Shown: piece after piece, positions 41,301 to 55,156 of the stretch
How positions within the stretch are numbered: the stretch's first letter is position 1
Layout of the letters: each line of letters begins with the position of its first letter
Assembly: GCF_019649055.1 (NCBI RefSeq)
Contig: NW_026570225.1
Location: forward strand, 2,232,001-2,296,000
Length of the DNA: 64,000 nucleotides
From: Paramacrobiotus metropolitanus
Taxonomy: Eukaryota > Tardigrada > Eutardigrada > Parachela > Macrobiotidae
Reading direction: 5' to 3'
Position numbers and translations under genes: made by a program
Notes under the pieces: generated by a model
The model's input: the letters and a program-made list of their open reading frames with translations, nothing else
What the model was told of the DNA's origin: nothing
Database searches by the model: none

Positions 41301-44300
41301 TTCCTATTTTGCGTACCAAAAAAATGATTGTACAGAAAAGCCAGATAACAAAACAAAAATATTCCCGAAGTTTCTGCGCTAGAATTCAGTACCTTTAGCA
41401 GCCATGTCAGCACGGAATCACGGTAAGGAATAAACGCATTTTTTCCTCTGTTGCTGGACTGATCGGCCAACGCAGAAATAACCAAACCAAGTGTTGACAA
41501 TGACCTGCAATATCCAGTTAAAGTTCAAATTTGAACAATAAAAATAATGTTGCAGAACAGATACAGAAGAACAAATCGTTCATAATCCTTTTCTATTATT
41601 TTGATATGAACCAACTTGTTAATGTTGCTTCCTTCCTTAAGACGTTCGCCTTCTGCGCCCGTTTTCGAAGCTCTTTCGCTTCCGGCCAGATCCACCAAAC
41701 TAATACGACTAACTTTTCTCCCCGCGAACCTACAATCAGGTAAAGTCTTTAATCGCATAACGTCGTACACGATTAAAAACATGATAATTTATTCTCCAGT
41801 ACGTAATTTTTAATTTCTTTACGCTTTACGATAAGCTGCAAACCAGCAACACATACTCCACGTTCTGAAAGACGCAGACAAAAAAACCTTTTTGTCGAAA
41901 ATAAGTTTTTAATTACAGTATATTTTAAAAATAGTTTTCATAAGATGCCGTTTCCAGTTTTAAAAATTTCTCAACCTGCTAAAAATGTTTCCTAAAAGCA
42001 TACCTTCTTAAGTTAAGTTTGAACAAATTAAAAATAAGTAACGAGAACAGATAAATTAAACATTTCGAAATGAATGAAATAATCCTTCCAGTTCGTCTGA
42101 AATAGTTTTATTTCGCGGCAGTACTGGAATAAACGGATCCTTCGGAAAAGAACTATTCTTACACCAGATGCCACATCCTCCATGACCTGCGTCAGTACAA
42201 TTGTGAAAACCGCGTGTGAACGGCTGCTTTCGCTGTTCATGTTCGTGGCTGCAACCGTTCGCGCCTTGTTCCCTTCTGCCATCAAAACATCGATATCCTA
42301 AAAAAGCAGATTTACGTATCAAAACCCCCGCAGTCCATACTGCAATGCTGCAGTGCACACTATAAAAGCGCTGACCTAGTAAATAAGTACTAGTAATCGA
42401 AAAATCTACTGGCAACACAAAGCAGATGTTTCCATATTTTTCAAGCCGCAATTACAAATACATTCGTTTCAAAACTCTCAGTGATGATTGTGCCATAACA
42501 GGTGACTAGTCACAAAAGCATTACGCTTCACAATTCACAGGTAAGGGTTAATCATATGGAACTACCACAAATTACATTAGTTTATCTATTGCACTTTTAG
42601 AATACCATTAATCGGCATTTCTAGCGATAATAATTCTACTGTTAACCATTTCCAACCGCTTCGTCCACGTGGCATTAATAACCATAATACACACTGCGTG
42701 ATGCAAAAATTCCGAGACCCACGCCCAGCAAAAATAATTAATTTACCAACCTCAAACGATTCAACCGCTGCTATAGTCAAGCCGTCCACGTAAGGGCCCA
42801 AAATGTTGTGTTCCCTTACACGCAAACTCTGTTTGGTTCTACAAAAGTCGTACTAGATGAGTATTACAATGCATGAGGACAATAAATCCTGCATGTGGTC
42901 AAGGTAATATGAAGTAGATCTTTGCATCCACCCAAATCCTAATGTTATTTTACCCTCTCGGACTAAGCAGGTCGTAGACCTTCTCGTTGTAGATTTCGAT
43001 GTACGATACTTCCACTTTGTACAGTACATTCTTCCTGACATCATCCTCCACTCGCAGAAATAAATCACTACATAACCGCGGGATTATACCCGGCTGTTCC
43101 AGTGAGCCCATCATCGTGTAAGACTTCCCGGAACCTACAAATATTCACGAAGCCGAATTTAAAACGACAGCCCTGACCATTCTCTTCTTCCCTAAATCAA
43201 TTGTTACACATACCGGTTTGTCCATACGCGAAGATGCAGGCGTTGTATCCTTGAAAGGCATTCTCCAGAACACTGCTTCCCACAGCACTGTACACATCGT
43301 CCTGATCTGTAGCGTTGAAATCCAATTACGTGTATGCACCCAGAACGGTGAATTACGAAAACACGCAAAAAATTACAGCGCCAATTTTTCTCTTACCCGC
43401 ATAATGGGGATCGTCGTGACGGCATGACCAAAAACAGTGATCAAAGGTGAATGGTTTCTGATGCTTCCTGCAAGAACGCATCTACGTTTACTAAACATTT
43501 TTATCTAAAGAACCAAGTGCAATTATTTTCCAGTCACAACAGCATGGAATATAATATTAGTGTACTATGCATCCTTTATTCTAGATTTATTGTCGGTTCT
43601 ACTGACGTTATTTTTATATTATACCAACAGTATTGGTACCAAACTATGGTAAGAAGAGCATGAAAATGAGAATTCACGCTGCGTGCAGCTGCGATGATCT
43701 GGTTTCAATTTAATCACACAGTGTTTATTTTGCAGGCTGCAGACTTATAAATGTTGAAGAAATCAAGGCTCCAGATTAACTGTGAATACACACTAATGCC
43801 TAAACCATAAAACAAACAAGATAGATTCAAATCCCTAATAAACAGGAGAGGTCAAGTGCATCAGACGAATGCGTGAATGCTTCTAAAGCGACCATTAAAA
43901 TTCGCCCACGCTCACAAAAACAGCCGCCACTGACCAACGGTAATCGGCTATTTACGGAGATGGTCTCACAGAATGGATATATTAAATATTTTGTTACGAT
44001 CCATCAAATTTCATTATCCAACCCATTACGACGATGCAACTAACAGTACCGTCTACACTTATAATCATCTATCACCAATCTCCGTAGTATTTGTTCAGTA
44101 TAAAGCCATTTTTCATCTTTTTCTTTATGATATGGGCCATTCCCATAAAGCTATGTCGAAACGCATTTCAATCAAACTGCCGGTCATCGAGCAATGGTCT
44201 AACTCAATCTGCAATACAATTACAACGGAAGTATCTCCCGCCGGCGTAAGTGGACGCGTCCCACATGTGACCTTGCATATTTTATGAGCGAGTGAGTGTC

Positions 44301-47300
44301 ATATGTGTGTATGCTGCACCAGCTCCCTTTTCTCCAACGCCCCCGCTCCAGCGGCACAGGCGCATCAAATCGATTAAAATGCAATCATGTGTCCGCTGAA
44401 TGATTCATGCTCGCACTCAAATTATAACTCTTCAGTTCCGCTTTGCGCTCCATAAATTTACAAAGAGGCCCCCCTCCTGGGCGAAACGGGGTTTGTTTCT
44501 TCTTCGGAGTTCTCACTGAAACTTGCTGATTCGCTCCGCACAGATAATCATGTCGACCTTAAAGCTACCATTAATTTCTTATTGTTTGGCGGGGGTGAAT
44601 ATGACCATAAAAAACAACGAGAACGCTCCCGCACGCTCCTCCCGGACGCGTTTCCGGTACGCCTCTCAGGGGAATTGTGTCGGTGGAGATGCGTGTCAGC
44701 ATGGCGTGCGATTGTTACACAGTCAGCTTTGCATAATAGAAACATCTATTTTTTATCTACTACGCCGTCAACGATTAGTGCCGGCACGAAACGACTATCT
44801 ATGAAAAATTAGGAGTAATTTGCAATGTAAACTACAAGCGAGTTTCGAGAAACACAGGTTATTCAACATCCATCAGGGAGGCTGAACGGATCACAGTCTA
44901 TCGCGAAAGGTGGACGAAAATTACTGAAATTTGCACAAGAAAACTGTAAATGCGGCGAACAAACAGAATCATGATGTTTTCTTTGAATTTATGGAGATTG
45001 TCACGGCCTTTCGATGCCATACTACAGGCGCTGCAATCGAACAAGGAAAAGTGTGTTGTATTGTACACATTTCAAAAACTAATGTTGCAAATTCCCCGAC
45101 ATACAGTAATATGCGTTCACATCTGCCCTCTGCAATTGTGTACACCCATTTGTTGGTTTCATTTTGATTTGTGAGTACCATCACGAAAACATAATGGCAA
45201 TAATCCCAGTAAAATAAAAAATGTATATTTTCAGGAAATGTACTTGGAACACAGCAAAACAGCATAAAAGAATGGCCATAGTATTTTACCACAGTAAAGT
45301 GTCTGTACAACTGCATGGACGTTTCGTTCGCTGAAAAACCACTATTTATTCATCTCAACCATTACGCTTTCGTTTCCGGGTAGTCGATCACTGGAAAGAA
45401 AATCTTTTACCAAGCTGATGATGCCATTTAATTTCTCATGAACAGCATACGCACTTTCCTGTCCTTGATATTTTCTGCCTCCTCCTCAAAGCAAGGGATG
45501 TGTAACCCGGAAAACGAAGGAAAAGTCCCTATTGCATCGATCTGTTTGATAATTTATATTGGGAAAAAACGTCCGCTCAATTCAATACTGCATAATAGCT
45601 TGAACGATACATCACCTTATTTTCCTAACCTAACATTTATTTTGCACTAACATGCCTCTGCCAAACTGCTTTTCTTGCTAAGACTCTTTTGAATAAAAGC
45701 AAACATTTGCATAAGGGTTTTTCAACCGCTTTTTTACAGCTTTCAACCGACAGCACTGTGTGCAGATGTTTCAGTGCTCACTTTTTTTGCTTAAAACAGG
45801 CACCCAATCATGGACGCTTACTTTTTCAGTAGTACCTTACGAACTTCGTCAACTTATTTAAGTTCTTTTACCTATGCAGTCATGTAGGTCACCCGCGTTA
45901 ATTTGCTACTAGCATCTCGCAAAAAAACACAGTTTGTGCGCTAGAAGTACGAAAGAACTCAACTGTACATACTCGTTATCGGCACAATACGCAATGACAG
46001 CAAAGGTCACCCGACTTCTTTCAAAACTCTTTACATATTCTGTTAAACGGAAATCTGATGTTCTGTAGTGCACTTAGGAATTAAGTGGTCACTGCTCTCT
46101 GCGGTAATGATTTTGGCAAATTCATGCATTTTTACAACATGTTCTCCAGTGGATATTACTCGTTTCATTTAAAAATTTAATATTTACCCCATTCCATCCA
46201 ATGGAACAAGATTTATTCAACCTTAAGTACTATGTTAGCCAACGTGTTATCCCAGCAAAATGCCCATACAATCAGTTGTTCAGCACATCGTCGAAGGGGG
46301 CGAACATGATGGAACATATGCGGCACACTCCCAGGGGAGTGCAGAGCATACTGCGCATCCCTATCCTGGTCCATAACGCAAGTGTAGCGTCGAGCGTCAC
46401 AGCTATACCAAACATCGCCGTTTCGATCGCTCCAAGTAACCATAGAACTAATTCAATTTCATCCTCAATATCTTTTCCTTTCCAATTCAGTGATAGCAAA
46501 TTCTTAAGCAAAATAACCGGCACTCGCTAGTCGCTACTCGCTACGACAGCAGCCCACCCCAGTAGCAGACGAACAAGTAGCCAACGCACTTCGTCACAGA
46601 TTGCTGCTGACTTAATTAAAGTGCGTAGCCCCTTTACAGCAGCAGCTGTCCAGAGTTTTTTCTGTCCGACTTCAAGAGCACTTAGCATTACAGATACTAC
46701 CAGAAATCAATGCCAACGTTGACGCATCCTAAAAAAATTTATTAGTTCCATTTCCCAACTAGTAATATCTTAACGTGAGTTTAATTCAAGTAGATGTCAA
46801 CCTGAATCTACTGCATGTTTCAATCTGGACTTTCCGACGATTTTTCCAAAAGAAATGTTTACGAATCATTTTATACAATAAACTGAATCACGAAATCTGA
46901 TAGTACTAATAAACAATTTATTATGGCACTAAAACTCATAATTACAAACAAAACGGGAACGTGTTCACAGTTCACTTGTGTTGTTGTTTAATTTAAAGGC
47001 CACACATTCCATCCAACATATCTCATTGTCAGCAACTTTTTTGAAACTTTATCACAGTTTTCAGTTAACGAGTAACAGGCATGTGGTAGCAACGATTAAT
47101 CGCTTCATAATAGCAGGGTGTCATATGCGGTCATATACATACTGTATTGTGTAGAGTGTAGACCGTAGGCGCACTATTGTACTTATACGTATGTTAATGT
47201 GGGTCTTTCAGATGCTGCTGACGTCTGTCTGGTGCGGCTGTCATCGCAGCGCATCAGGAATTATTTGATCATTTCCAGTTTCCGCTAACTAGTTTCCCGT

Positions 47301-50300
47301 TTGGCCAGTCACGGTCAAAAATGCTCAAAGTACAGTGTCACACATTTCATAAATCCCGTCGGCGTCAGTGCCTGCCACACAGGGGGCAAGACATGCAGAG
47401 AATGTACTGTTATTATTATGTTATGCGCCAGCATCGCTTTCCTTCCGATCCCATCATTCGCCATCCTACGAGCGGGCTTCTCAATACAAATCAGTTTCAA
47501 CATAAACAGACTACGACAGAATTTATCCACAGGCATTTATCATTCTCCGCTACTGAAAAGAACTGCTATCTTAATCTAAAGCAAAATCCACAGCAGAAAA
47601 ACTTACGCTGATACTCCAAACATAAAGTTTCAAACTGTTACTTAATTTAAGTGGATGGGAAAAAATTCAAAAAAACTGTCAACCCACAAACACAAAAAAT
47701 GCGCGAAGGCTCAAAATTACCATAACATGCCAAACGTTTTTTCAAAGGAAAACTTCAGCGTTAAGTGGCAAACACAATTACAGAACGATCTTTGTGAATT
47801 GATTGCAGCTCTTTACCATAAGGACAGACAATAATAGTAAAGTTGATATTCCTGTACTGTTGTTATAATGCAACCATTCGCTTAAAAATAAAATTAACAG
47901 CGATTTCTTTGATTCCGTACATATGCAGGTCCTACCAACTAAAATTACTGACCCAGAACAAATCTATGGAAAGTCTAAAGAAAATTGTGAAGTGATTTAT
48001 CTTCATTTGTAGCCGAATGAATGCTTCCACGTCTGAGACTATTTGCTACTCTGCAAGTATTTAGCAAATCAGCAGCGCTCAAGCTGGAAAAAAGAGATAA
48101 AACTCCAAAAGGCGATGAAGCATGTTTGCATGAAGGCAAATGTAACCAAACCAAACAAAACTATCCCGCGATGGCCAACGCTACTTATTCAGATATCCAA
48201 GACGGACAGCAGCCATTAAACCAGATCGCGGTATTTGCTCCCACACGAAATTGGGAATTCCGTCTCTGTCTTGGACAGATAAATACCAGTTTAACCTCAG
48301 TCAGTTGTCCATACGGTTGAATAGAGAAAACAGCGGATTTTCTAACCGGTAACCCGATACCGAAAAGTGCAGCTCAATTTCCAGTTTGAATCTAATGTTA
48401 TTCCGGCTGTATTGAGTCGCGATACTGCATATTATGGTAACGAACGATCACATATTCACCAACATCTTCAAGTCATGCATCTGATACCTATTCGTACAGC
48501 CAAAAAGTTTCCAGTCGTGCAATTGTGAAGTGAACTCTTCGACGGTTTTCATGCTCCACTTGCACTCTTATAATAAATAGCATATAGCCCATGCGATCAA
48601 TTCGTTCACAATTTTATAAAATTAATGCTTTGCCGGCTTCTTAATGGGACAATAACTTGAAAAGTAAAAAACATGCAATGCACTCATTTCCGTACCAAAA
48701 TGACGCACGGGTACTCTTGTGTCCTATTCCATTCATACATAAAGCCACCTGTGCAATAAGTTTGCACCGCCATGTAGCCAGACAAATTGTTTTACATAAA
48801 ATATGCAAAGATTTCTCACAATGAGTTTCCACATCGGGATCATAAATATAAAATAAGCTTCAGCCGATTTGAATTAAGTAAATTTTAACAAGAAAATTTC
48901 TCTACATTAAAGTGCCTCGTCGTGTGCAGCTACGGTATGCAGGTAAATTACTCCTTATAGCTAAAAGCTAAAACAGTCAGTAACCCAACTGGAAATAATA
49001 GTACTGAAATGCAACTCCATACGAATTTGTTATTACGCTCCATTTAACGCACGAAATCTTTACAAAATATGAGTGCGAAGCTGACCGTTTTCGTGTGCGG
49101 AAACTTATGCATGCTTGATTAAACCCATTCAGCGTAATTTAACCGCAAAAAATTACCCTACATTACATTTTGGTTCGATTACACCTCGCGGCACTACAGG
49201 CTTCGATCACTACGAAATGTGCACAGCTAGTCCGGGCATGCCAGGTAATGTATGCTTAAATCCTTTTTTACAAGGATAAGCAGCGGTACGGGGGCAAACC
49301 AAAGCTTGTACGCCGCTACGGATCAGCCAGCAGCAGTCACTAAAAACAGCGCGAAATAAACTTCGACAGCCGGTGTCAAAAATAATTTCCTAGCCACTTT
49401 TTCATAGCACCAAGTTGTGAACATTCTGCTTCGATAGATACCGACTGGAACTAATAATGGAAGATTGATGCCCGCAGTATTACATTATCCAAAGGGTTGG
49501 ACACGCACGCGGAATAACTACCGGGAAGGTCTGCCGTTCTCTTCCGCGATTATTACACGAATTGAACAATATACAGTATGTATGCGTATCGCGGAGATGC
49601 GGTTTTTTTAAACACAGCCAGTCATTCCCGCTAGGAGAGCGATATCCTCGCTTTCGAGAAGTTGCCTAAGTGGACGCACTTGGACCATCATGTCTCTCCC
49701 TTCCCATGAATATTATTTGTGTATCGATATTTCGCTAAGATAAAAGTGCTAGACTTATCCGTGCACTCCATTTTTCTAGTGGACGAAATATTGATTTGAT
49801 GGGCGCACTCCCAGTTAGCTACACTTCTATACCAAGTATCAAAGCTGTGATTGAACCGCTTAAACAATTCCCACCGACCAAACCCATTTACTGTTGCCGT
49901 TTCCGGCATCAATTTTTGATATTTCTTATTTTAACAAAAAAAGCAAAGCAACGACTGAAGGTATAGCGGCACGTTAAAGCATCCACCAATTCCAAACTCG
50001 TTGTCAGCATTATGCTGGATGCACGGAAGCGAACTGGAAGGCACGGTGGGAGTCGGTTGAGCAAGTGGCCAGCACAGAAGCCCTTTCCAAGTGGCTGTTA
50101 CATCGTATCTAGCGTATCTCGTTGTCCATGTAGCCCTGCGGCAAACTGCATCCCAGCCTGCGCATTTCCCGGTGCAATTAAAGCTGGATTAACTAGAAGC
50201 TTGGCCAGTGTTCACTCCCGGAGATACTGATCCCTGTCATCTCCTGTACCGCCACAAGCTGATTACAACCGATCGCAAATTCATATTAAATAGAGCAAAA

Positions 50301-53300
50301 AACTCACAAACCCCCACCAAACGTGCCAGATACAGCCTTCCATCGACAAGTCTGCAACTTTTCACATCTAAGTAGAAGCTCTTTCAGTGTGTATGTAGTT
50401 TTAAAAAATGAAAGAGCTACAGTAAATTTCCCCTGCTTAAACACGCGTGGAGGGGAACCAGGATGTTTGACTGAAAAGATGATACCAGTTAGGTAAGAAA
50501 TTAAATGCATTCGTTTTTACAATTCCATTTACGAAATGCAAACCGACCAACATAGAATAAATAAAAGTTTCACCATGGTCAGACAGGCACATATTTTTAA
50601 AGGAAATGATACAAAATCGCGGCAAAGGCTTTTCAGTCCACAATAAACTACCTATGATTTTTACGAAACGAAGAGCATTTGTGTAAATTAAACACGTGGA
50701 TCACGCAGACAAAGCACCTTCTAACGAAAATTCGACAAAATTAGCTCTAAATTTAATATCCTCACAAAGCGTACGAAACATTCGGCCTCCCCAAACAACA
50801 GAGACAAGGAACGTTATCCATCGATACAGACTATTGTACATATACTTCTATCAAAGAACGCGACCGAACAGGCCATGCAGCCAGTAGTGTATTGTACATA
50901 GCAGAGTACAACAACAGAAAGGGTAGCCAAAAACTTTCTGGAATGAAACAGACGCAGGAAACAATAAAGTCATCAACAAATTGACGGATATTATCCTAGC
51001 ACGGGATTCCCCACTGAGCCAACCGTGAGCACACATGTAACAATCCCGGCATCGCAACAGGCGACGAGAGGCTAGAGCAACAAAATCACTGTACTACAGT
51101 AATTTGTATCAAATAGAGTATGTAGTCAGTACCAGGCATAAAATCAATATTACAATAATTAAACAAGTGCCGGTTCTCCGTTACATATGTGCAGCCCGTT
51201 AAGATCACATCCAATCGCTTTTTGTCGTGCTAACAATAATCCATATTTACATAACCACTGACAAATAATCACCGTATGTCGTTTCGACACACCATACGTG
51301 CACGCGCCACGCAGCATCCACATTATCCCTACGAGTCTGTAAAAGGCCAGCCTAGTGCCTACATAAGGATTAAGGAATAAGAAACCTTTTTTTAAAAAAA
51401 TTCATTTTTACACTCTAACTGCTGAAATTATGTGAATGGCTAATAATATTAAAACTTTTTCAATTTTCAAATACAGAAACCTCCATAAAAGCGGGAAATA
51501 CGTAAGAAAACGTTTTAAGATAACTGCAAAATAATTCTTTTCGGCCATAATACAGCAATGAGTAACCTCTGCAATTTTTTGCAATGTAAGAATGTCCGGT
51601 GTCGCTTGACTTGTCGATAATTGTACAGTCATGAGCTGATAGCCCGATCGACAAAGATTAGACGGAAATTAGAATTCTGCGTTAGATCGATCATCACTAA
51701 TCAGGATGATGCAGTCCAATGGCATCTGCCACCGACAACACATTAACAATCTCGACCATAACGCTCTTTGCTCGAATTAAGCATTCTATCTACAAGTAGT
51801 CATACAATGCCTACGGGTAAAAGCAGCAGGTTTTTAATATCAGAAGCCAGAATCTGATCTCAGCAGTCAACTAGCTGAGACTGTATTGTCTGACGGCAAA
51901 TCAACCGGTACGGTAGCGTGACCACTGACTGATTTTTTTACGAGCGCTGGTCAAGGCCTCTTGCTATCTTACCCACTTATTAACACCAGCTTTTATTGAA
52001 AATACCATATCTGCCACCGGTAAAATATAAATTTAAATTTGACTTCACACCAAAACGTGGAAGAACGCCCATAAAGCCTCAAAGACTTAATTACATCATA
52101 TTAATAATTCTAATCCTAAAATACGCAAGTCAAGAATTAGTAAACAAGCCGAGAGTAGGGTAATTGTCACCCTTTGAATATTCAAGAAACAGATACGTGA
52201 CTCTCGTTACTTCAGGCTAGTCCAGACATTTGTAAATCCATAACCAGTGTCCACTGTCATTCAAAACATTTCTATACAAATTTTGATATAAACTCTATAC
52301 TACAAATAAGTACCTACAATCTGCCAAGCCTACTGAAATTCGCTTACAAGGCAAAACAGAAAAAAACAAGCTTGCAGAACATAATGTCAATCAAAAAACA
52401 TGTAAGAAAAACTTCAAATTATGTACTCTGCCATCTATCATCCCAGAAAATCTTACGTTATGAAACCATAAACATAACGCCAAAGCGTATACGTTATTCA
52501 AATTTATTCCATATTTGAATCGTAAATGGCTAAAAGACTAGCACAAGTGCACAACAGCACAACGACGTTACCAAAACATTAAAACTGTCAAATATATTGG
52601 GGAAATATGCAATCCAAACCACTGCAATTTTTGTCCACTAAATTGGAGGAAAAGGTGCAGACTGCCCGACAATACCGTTTGTTTACCGCTATCCCAATGG
52701 GTGTTTAATAAGGTCAAAACGCTATCTATATGCATCCTTAACAAATATTGGCCGGCCACTTACTTGTGATCCTGTCCACCGGAAGTCTGGATAGAATAGC
52801 GAGGGTCGTGCAAAATGGTCTGGTCATTGCGCATCTCCACGACGCATTTTGAAGATAAGGCAATTTCTATCAAAATAAATTATCGTGGAATATGTAAGTA
52901 GCGTAAGTATTTAGAGTTTTGCAGAAAAGTGGATGTGCACTGATGAGCGTAAAGTATAATTACGGGAGCACTGGAACGGAACGATAAGCACCTGATACCG
53001 CGGCATAAGTTCATAACCGGTATCGTCGACGAGACGCATAGTTCAGTTATAAAGTAGTGTTTTTTACGTATAACTGTTTGATAATAAAAATAATCCCATT
53101 CTTTACAGATCATCAAATCAACAGAATACACTATGATATTTCACAATTCATTCCATTCATTTAATAAATTTTAACCATGCAGTTGTAGAAGAGTTGGAAA
53201 AAGTTTATTTTGGTTAAAGCCTCGAAGTCTGAAAAAGTAAAGGGTATTTTGATTTTGTTTGATTTCTTTTTCTTTTGCTTTACTATGAAAACGTATTTGG

Positions 53301-54048
53301 TATTGGTTAGGGTGTAACTGTTAATTGCATCGTTGGTTCGCTTTAAACCGAGACTGGAGAACATGAGTAATAAACAATTTCTATGCGAACTTTGCACCTA
53401 ATTGGGAATGGTGGCTTTTTTGGAAAGCACGGCGTTTGAATGATTAATCAACAATTCAAGTGGCGTGCGCATATTGAGTGAACAACAATATCGTTTTTCC
53501 AAAACTAAACAACCTATTCATGAGAGACCACATCCGACACCGCCGAGTAAATTCATGCATAGTCAACATGTTAAACATTTGTTTTTATTAACAACACCGG
53601 TAATTTCATACAGCTGGGAAGACCATTTCATTAAGTACACAAAACAATCTTGAAAGGATAATTCTGACAACGAAAATTACACAAGATAGAGGTAACAAAA
53701 TTACTTTGATAAAAATTTCAAAATAAAACATTGCACTTATGTAACTTGTTAAAAAACAAATGAACAAATGAAATGAACCAATGAAAAGTTACAAATTAAA
53801 CAATTAGCTATCGAATCGAAGGTCAACTTCTATTGTGTCAGAAATTACAAACTACAGTAACTGTTTTTCGTGTCATAATTATACGAAACTTGCCACCCTG
53901 TCACCCGAAATCAATCACACTTTTAATGGGGTTTTTTAAGACCTTTTCGTGATAAAAAACTGTTCTGTGCGCGTTTTATGAATGTTCACTCACCCCGGCT
54001 GTTCAGTGGCCGAACACGCACCGCCACACGAACTTTATCTTCTGACAT
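29353..54048 (-). CDS. KIF13: Kinesin-3 family motor KIF13 (kinesin-73 type, CAP-Gly)
   Basis: Plus-end vesicle motor. Exons, 5' to 3': 54048-53994, 52866-52764, 43467-43397, 43306-43214, 43134-42954, 42838-42751, 42297-42163, 41729-41616, 41504-41393, 39982-39770, 39347-39246, 37658-37524, 37015-36879, 36812-36703, 36646-36512, 36450-36237, 36094-35932, 35850-35707, 35627-35475, 35193-34999, 34925-34758, 34687-34539, 32889-32504, 32435-32309, 32215-32032, 31942-31658, 31578-31339, 31074-30957, 30753-30175, 29899-29735, 29657-29353. The motor is at ~1-360, with P-loop GQTGSGKS, switch I SSRSH and switch II DLAGSE. An FHA domain lies at ~440-545 ([17 protein letters not shown]). Coiled coil and KIF1/13 central domains follow ([11 protein letters not shown], RWxE-type repeats, [20 protein letters not shown]). 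The C-terminal CAP-Gly is at ~1645-1715 ([20 protein letters not shown]). The total is 5358 nt (1785 residues; human KIF13B has ~1826) only if one extra base at 41714-41717 is skipped. Confidence 0.93.
32890..34538 (-). other. KIF13 intron 22
   Basis: A 1.65-kb intron. It includes a GC-richer patch at about 33.4-33.72 kb with an open minus-strand frame of 116 codons that I do not recognise. It may be a decayed mobile element, but no terminal repeats were found. Confidence 0.4.
37659..39245 (-). other. KIF13 intron 11
   Basis: A 1.6-kb AT-rich intron with no gene or element recognised. Confidence 0.5.
43468..52763 (-). other. 9.3-kb second intron of KIF13
   Basis: The intron separates KCVVEM...QDHK (exon 2) from [13 protein letters not shown] (exon 3), and its phase is consistent. 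It is mostly AT-rich, with GC-richer islands near 44.3-44.75, 46.27-46.55 and 50.0-50.25 kb. No nested gene could be established. The minus-strand frame at 46523-46272 is discussed as a candidate. Confidence 0.6.
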
Positions 54049-55156
54049 TTCCTATTATAATAAAATGGACAAACTGGAAGCAAAATGTGGATTTGGTGCT
54101 TCTTAGCGATTATTGACGAGATCAAATACACTCCATAAAAATGGTTGTAGGAATGCCAGTAAAACCGGTGTAACGACGCTGGCCCAACACTCGAAAGTTC
54201 ATGTTTTCTCAGTTTAAATCATAGAGGAATGTACCAATTCCGCATCATACAGTCATCCGAAAATATGCAATTTATCCATCCATAAACCTATTGGGGCTAT
54301 TATAATAACAGCTACATGAACAAGTCCACTTGCGACGGCGATGTATCGCCGTGATATCGGAATCTCTACACCTGTTTTCAAAGGCGCAATCATTTGGAAA
54401 TGCGAGAAACAATCGCGCTATCGCTTTGCCAATACGGCTCTGATTCCAAAGCTAACTCAACTGCCCAGAAGGCCATTTAACTCGCTCCATGGGCCTGTGC
54501 AGTTATCAGTTATCACCACATCGATAAACAAACAAGAGCGCAAGACCCGAGCAGCGGGCGGTTCTCGTCAGATTCTGAATAAATTGTACGCAAATCCCCA
54601 TGTATCTCTCACATATTTCGCAAATTTTATTCGCCAATAGGCTAGAGGCGTATCTTAGAATTAATCCAACCACTCAGGCATGCTTGCAGAGCTAAAGTAG
54701 TGCGCGTTCGTTGGGTGGTAGTCATGTACAATGGTCAGTGTGCTCCTTAATCCAACTTCCCATACGTGAATTCCCCGTAAAGCTTTTTCTCGACAGGAGT
54801 TTGACCGTACAGGTATCTAATGAATTCAAGTCGGATAAACCAATTTTTTCGCGCCCTAACATTCGCAACACTTCTCTGACATTCACGGTGTAAAGTGTAG
54901 AGCTGTGTAAAGTAAGTAGTTTTTTTTGAATGCTTATTAGGGACCTTCCCTAAACACCGATGAATTTTCGTGATATTATATCGGACAACCTGAGGTTGAA
55001 CGAAATCCTTTAAGCATATTAATATGAGTTTTGTAGTAATGTTAAACGAGGCAAATGTTTGCAGATTCCATAGCTCGAAGTGTCAGTGATCCAGAGTTTC
55101 GCATCTTTTGATCAGCTGTTTTCTTTTCTGTACTGGAACAGTGGAACGGCTTATCA
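54049..55156. other. Head-to-head promoter region of KIF13 and MSH6
   Basis: A 1.1-kb spacer between two divergent start codons. A 99-codon plus-strand frame at 54341-54640 is not protein-like. No clear core promoter motif was identified. Confidence 0.5.

Noticed and set aside
54341-54640. 99-codon plus-strand frame between KIF13 and MSH6
   Set aside because: No similarity, no splice logic, and it lies in a promoter spacer.
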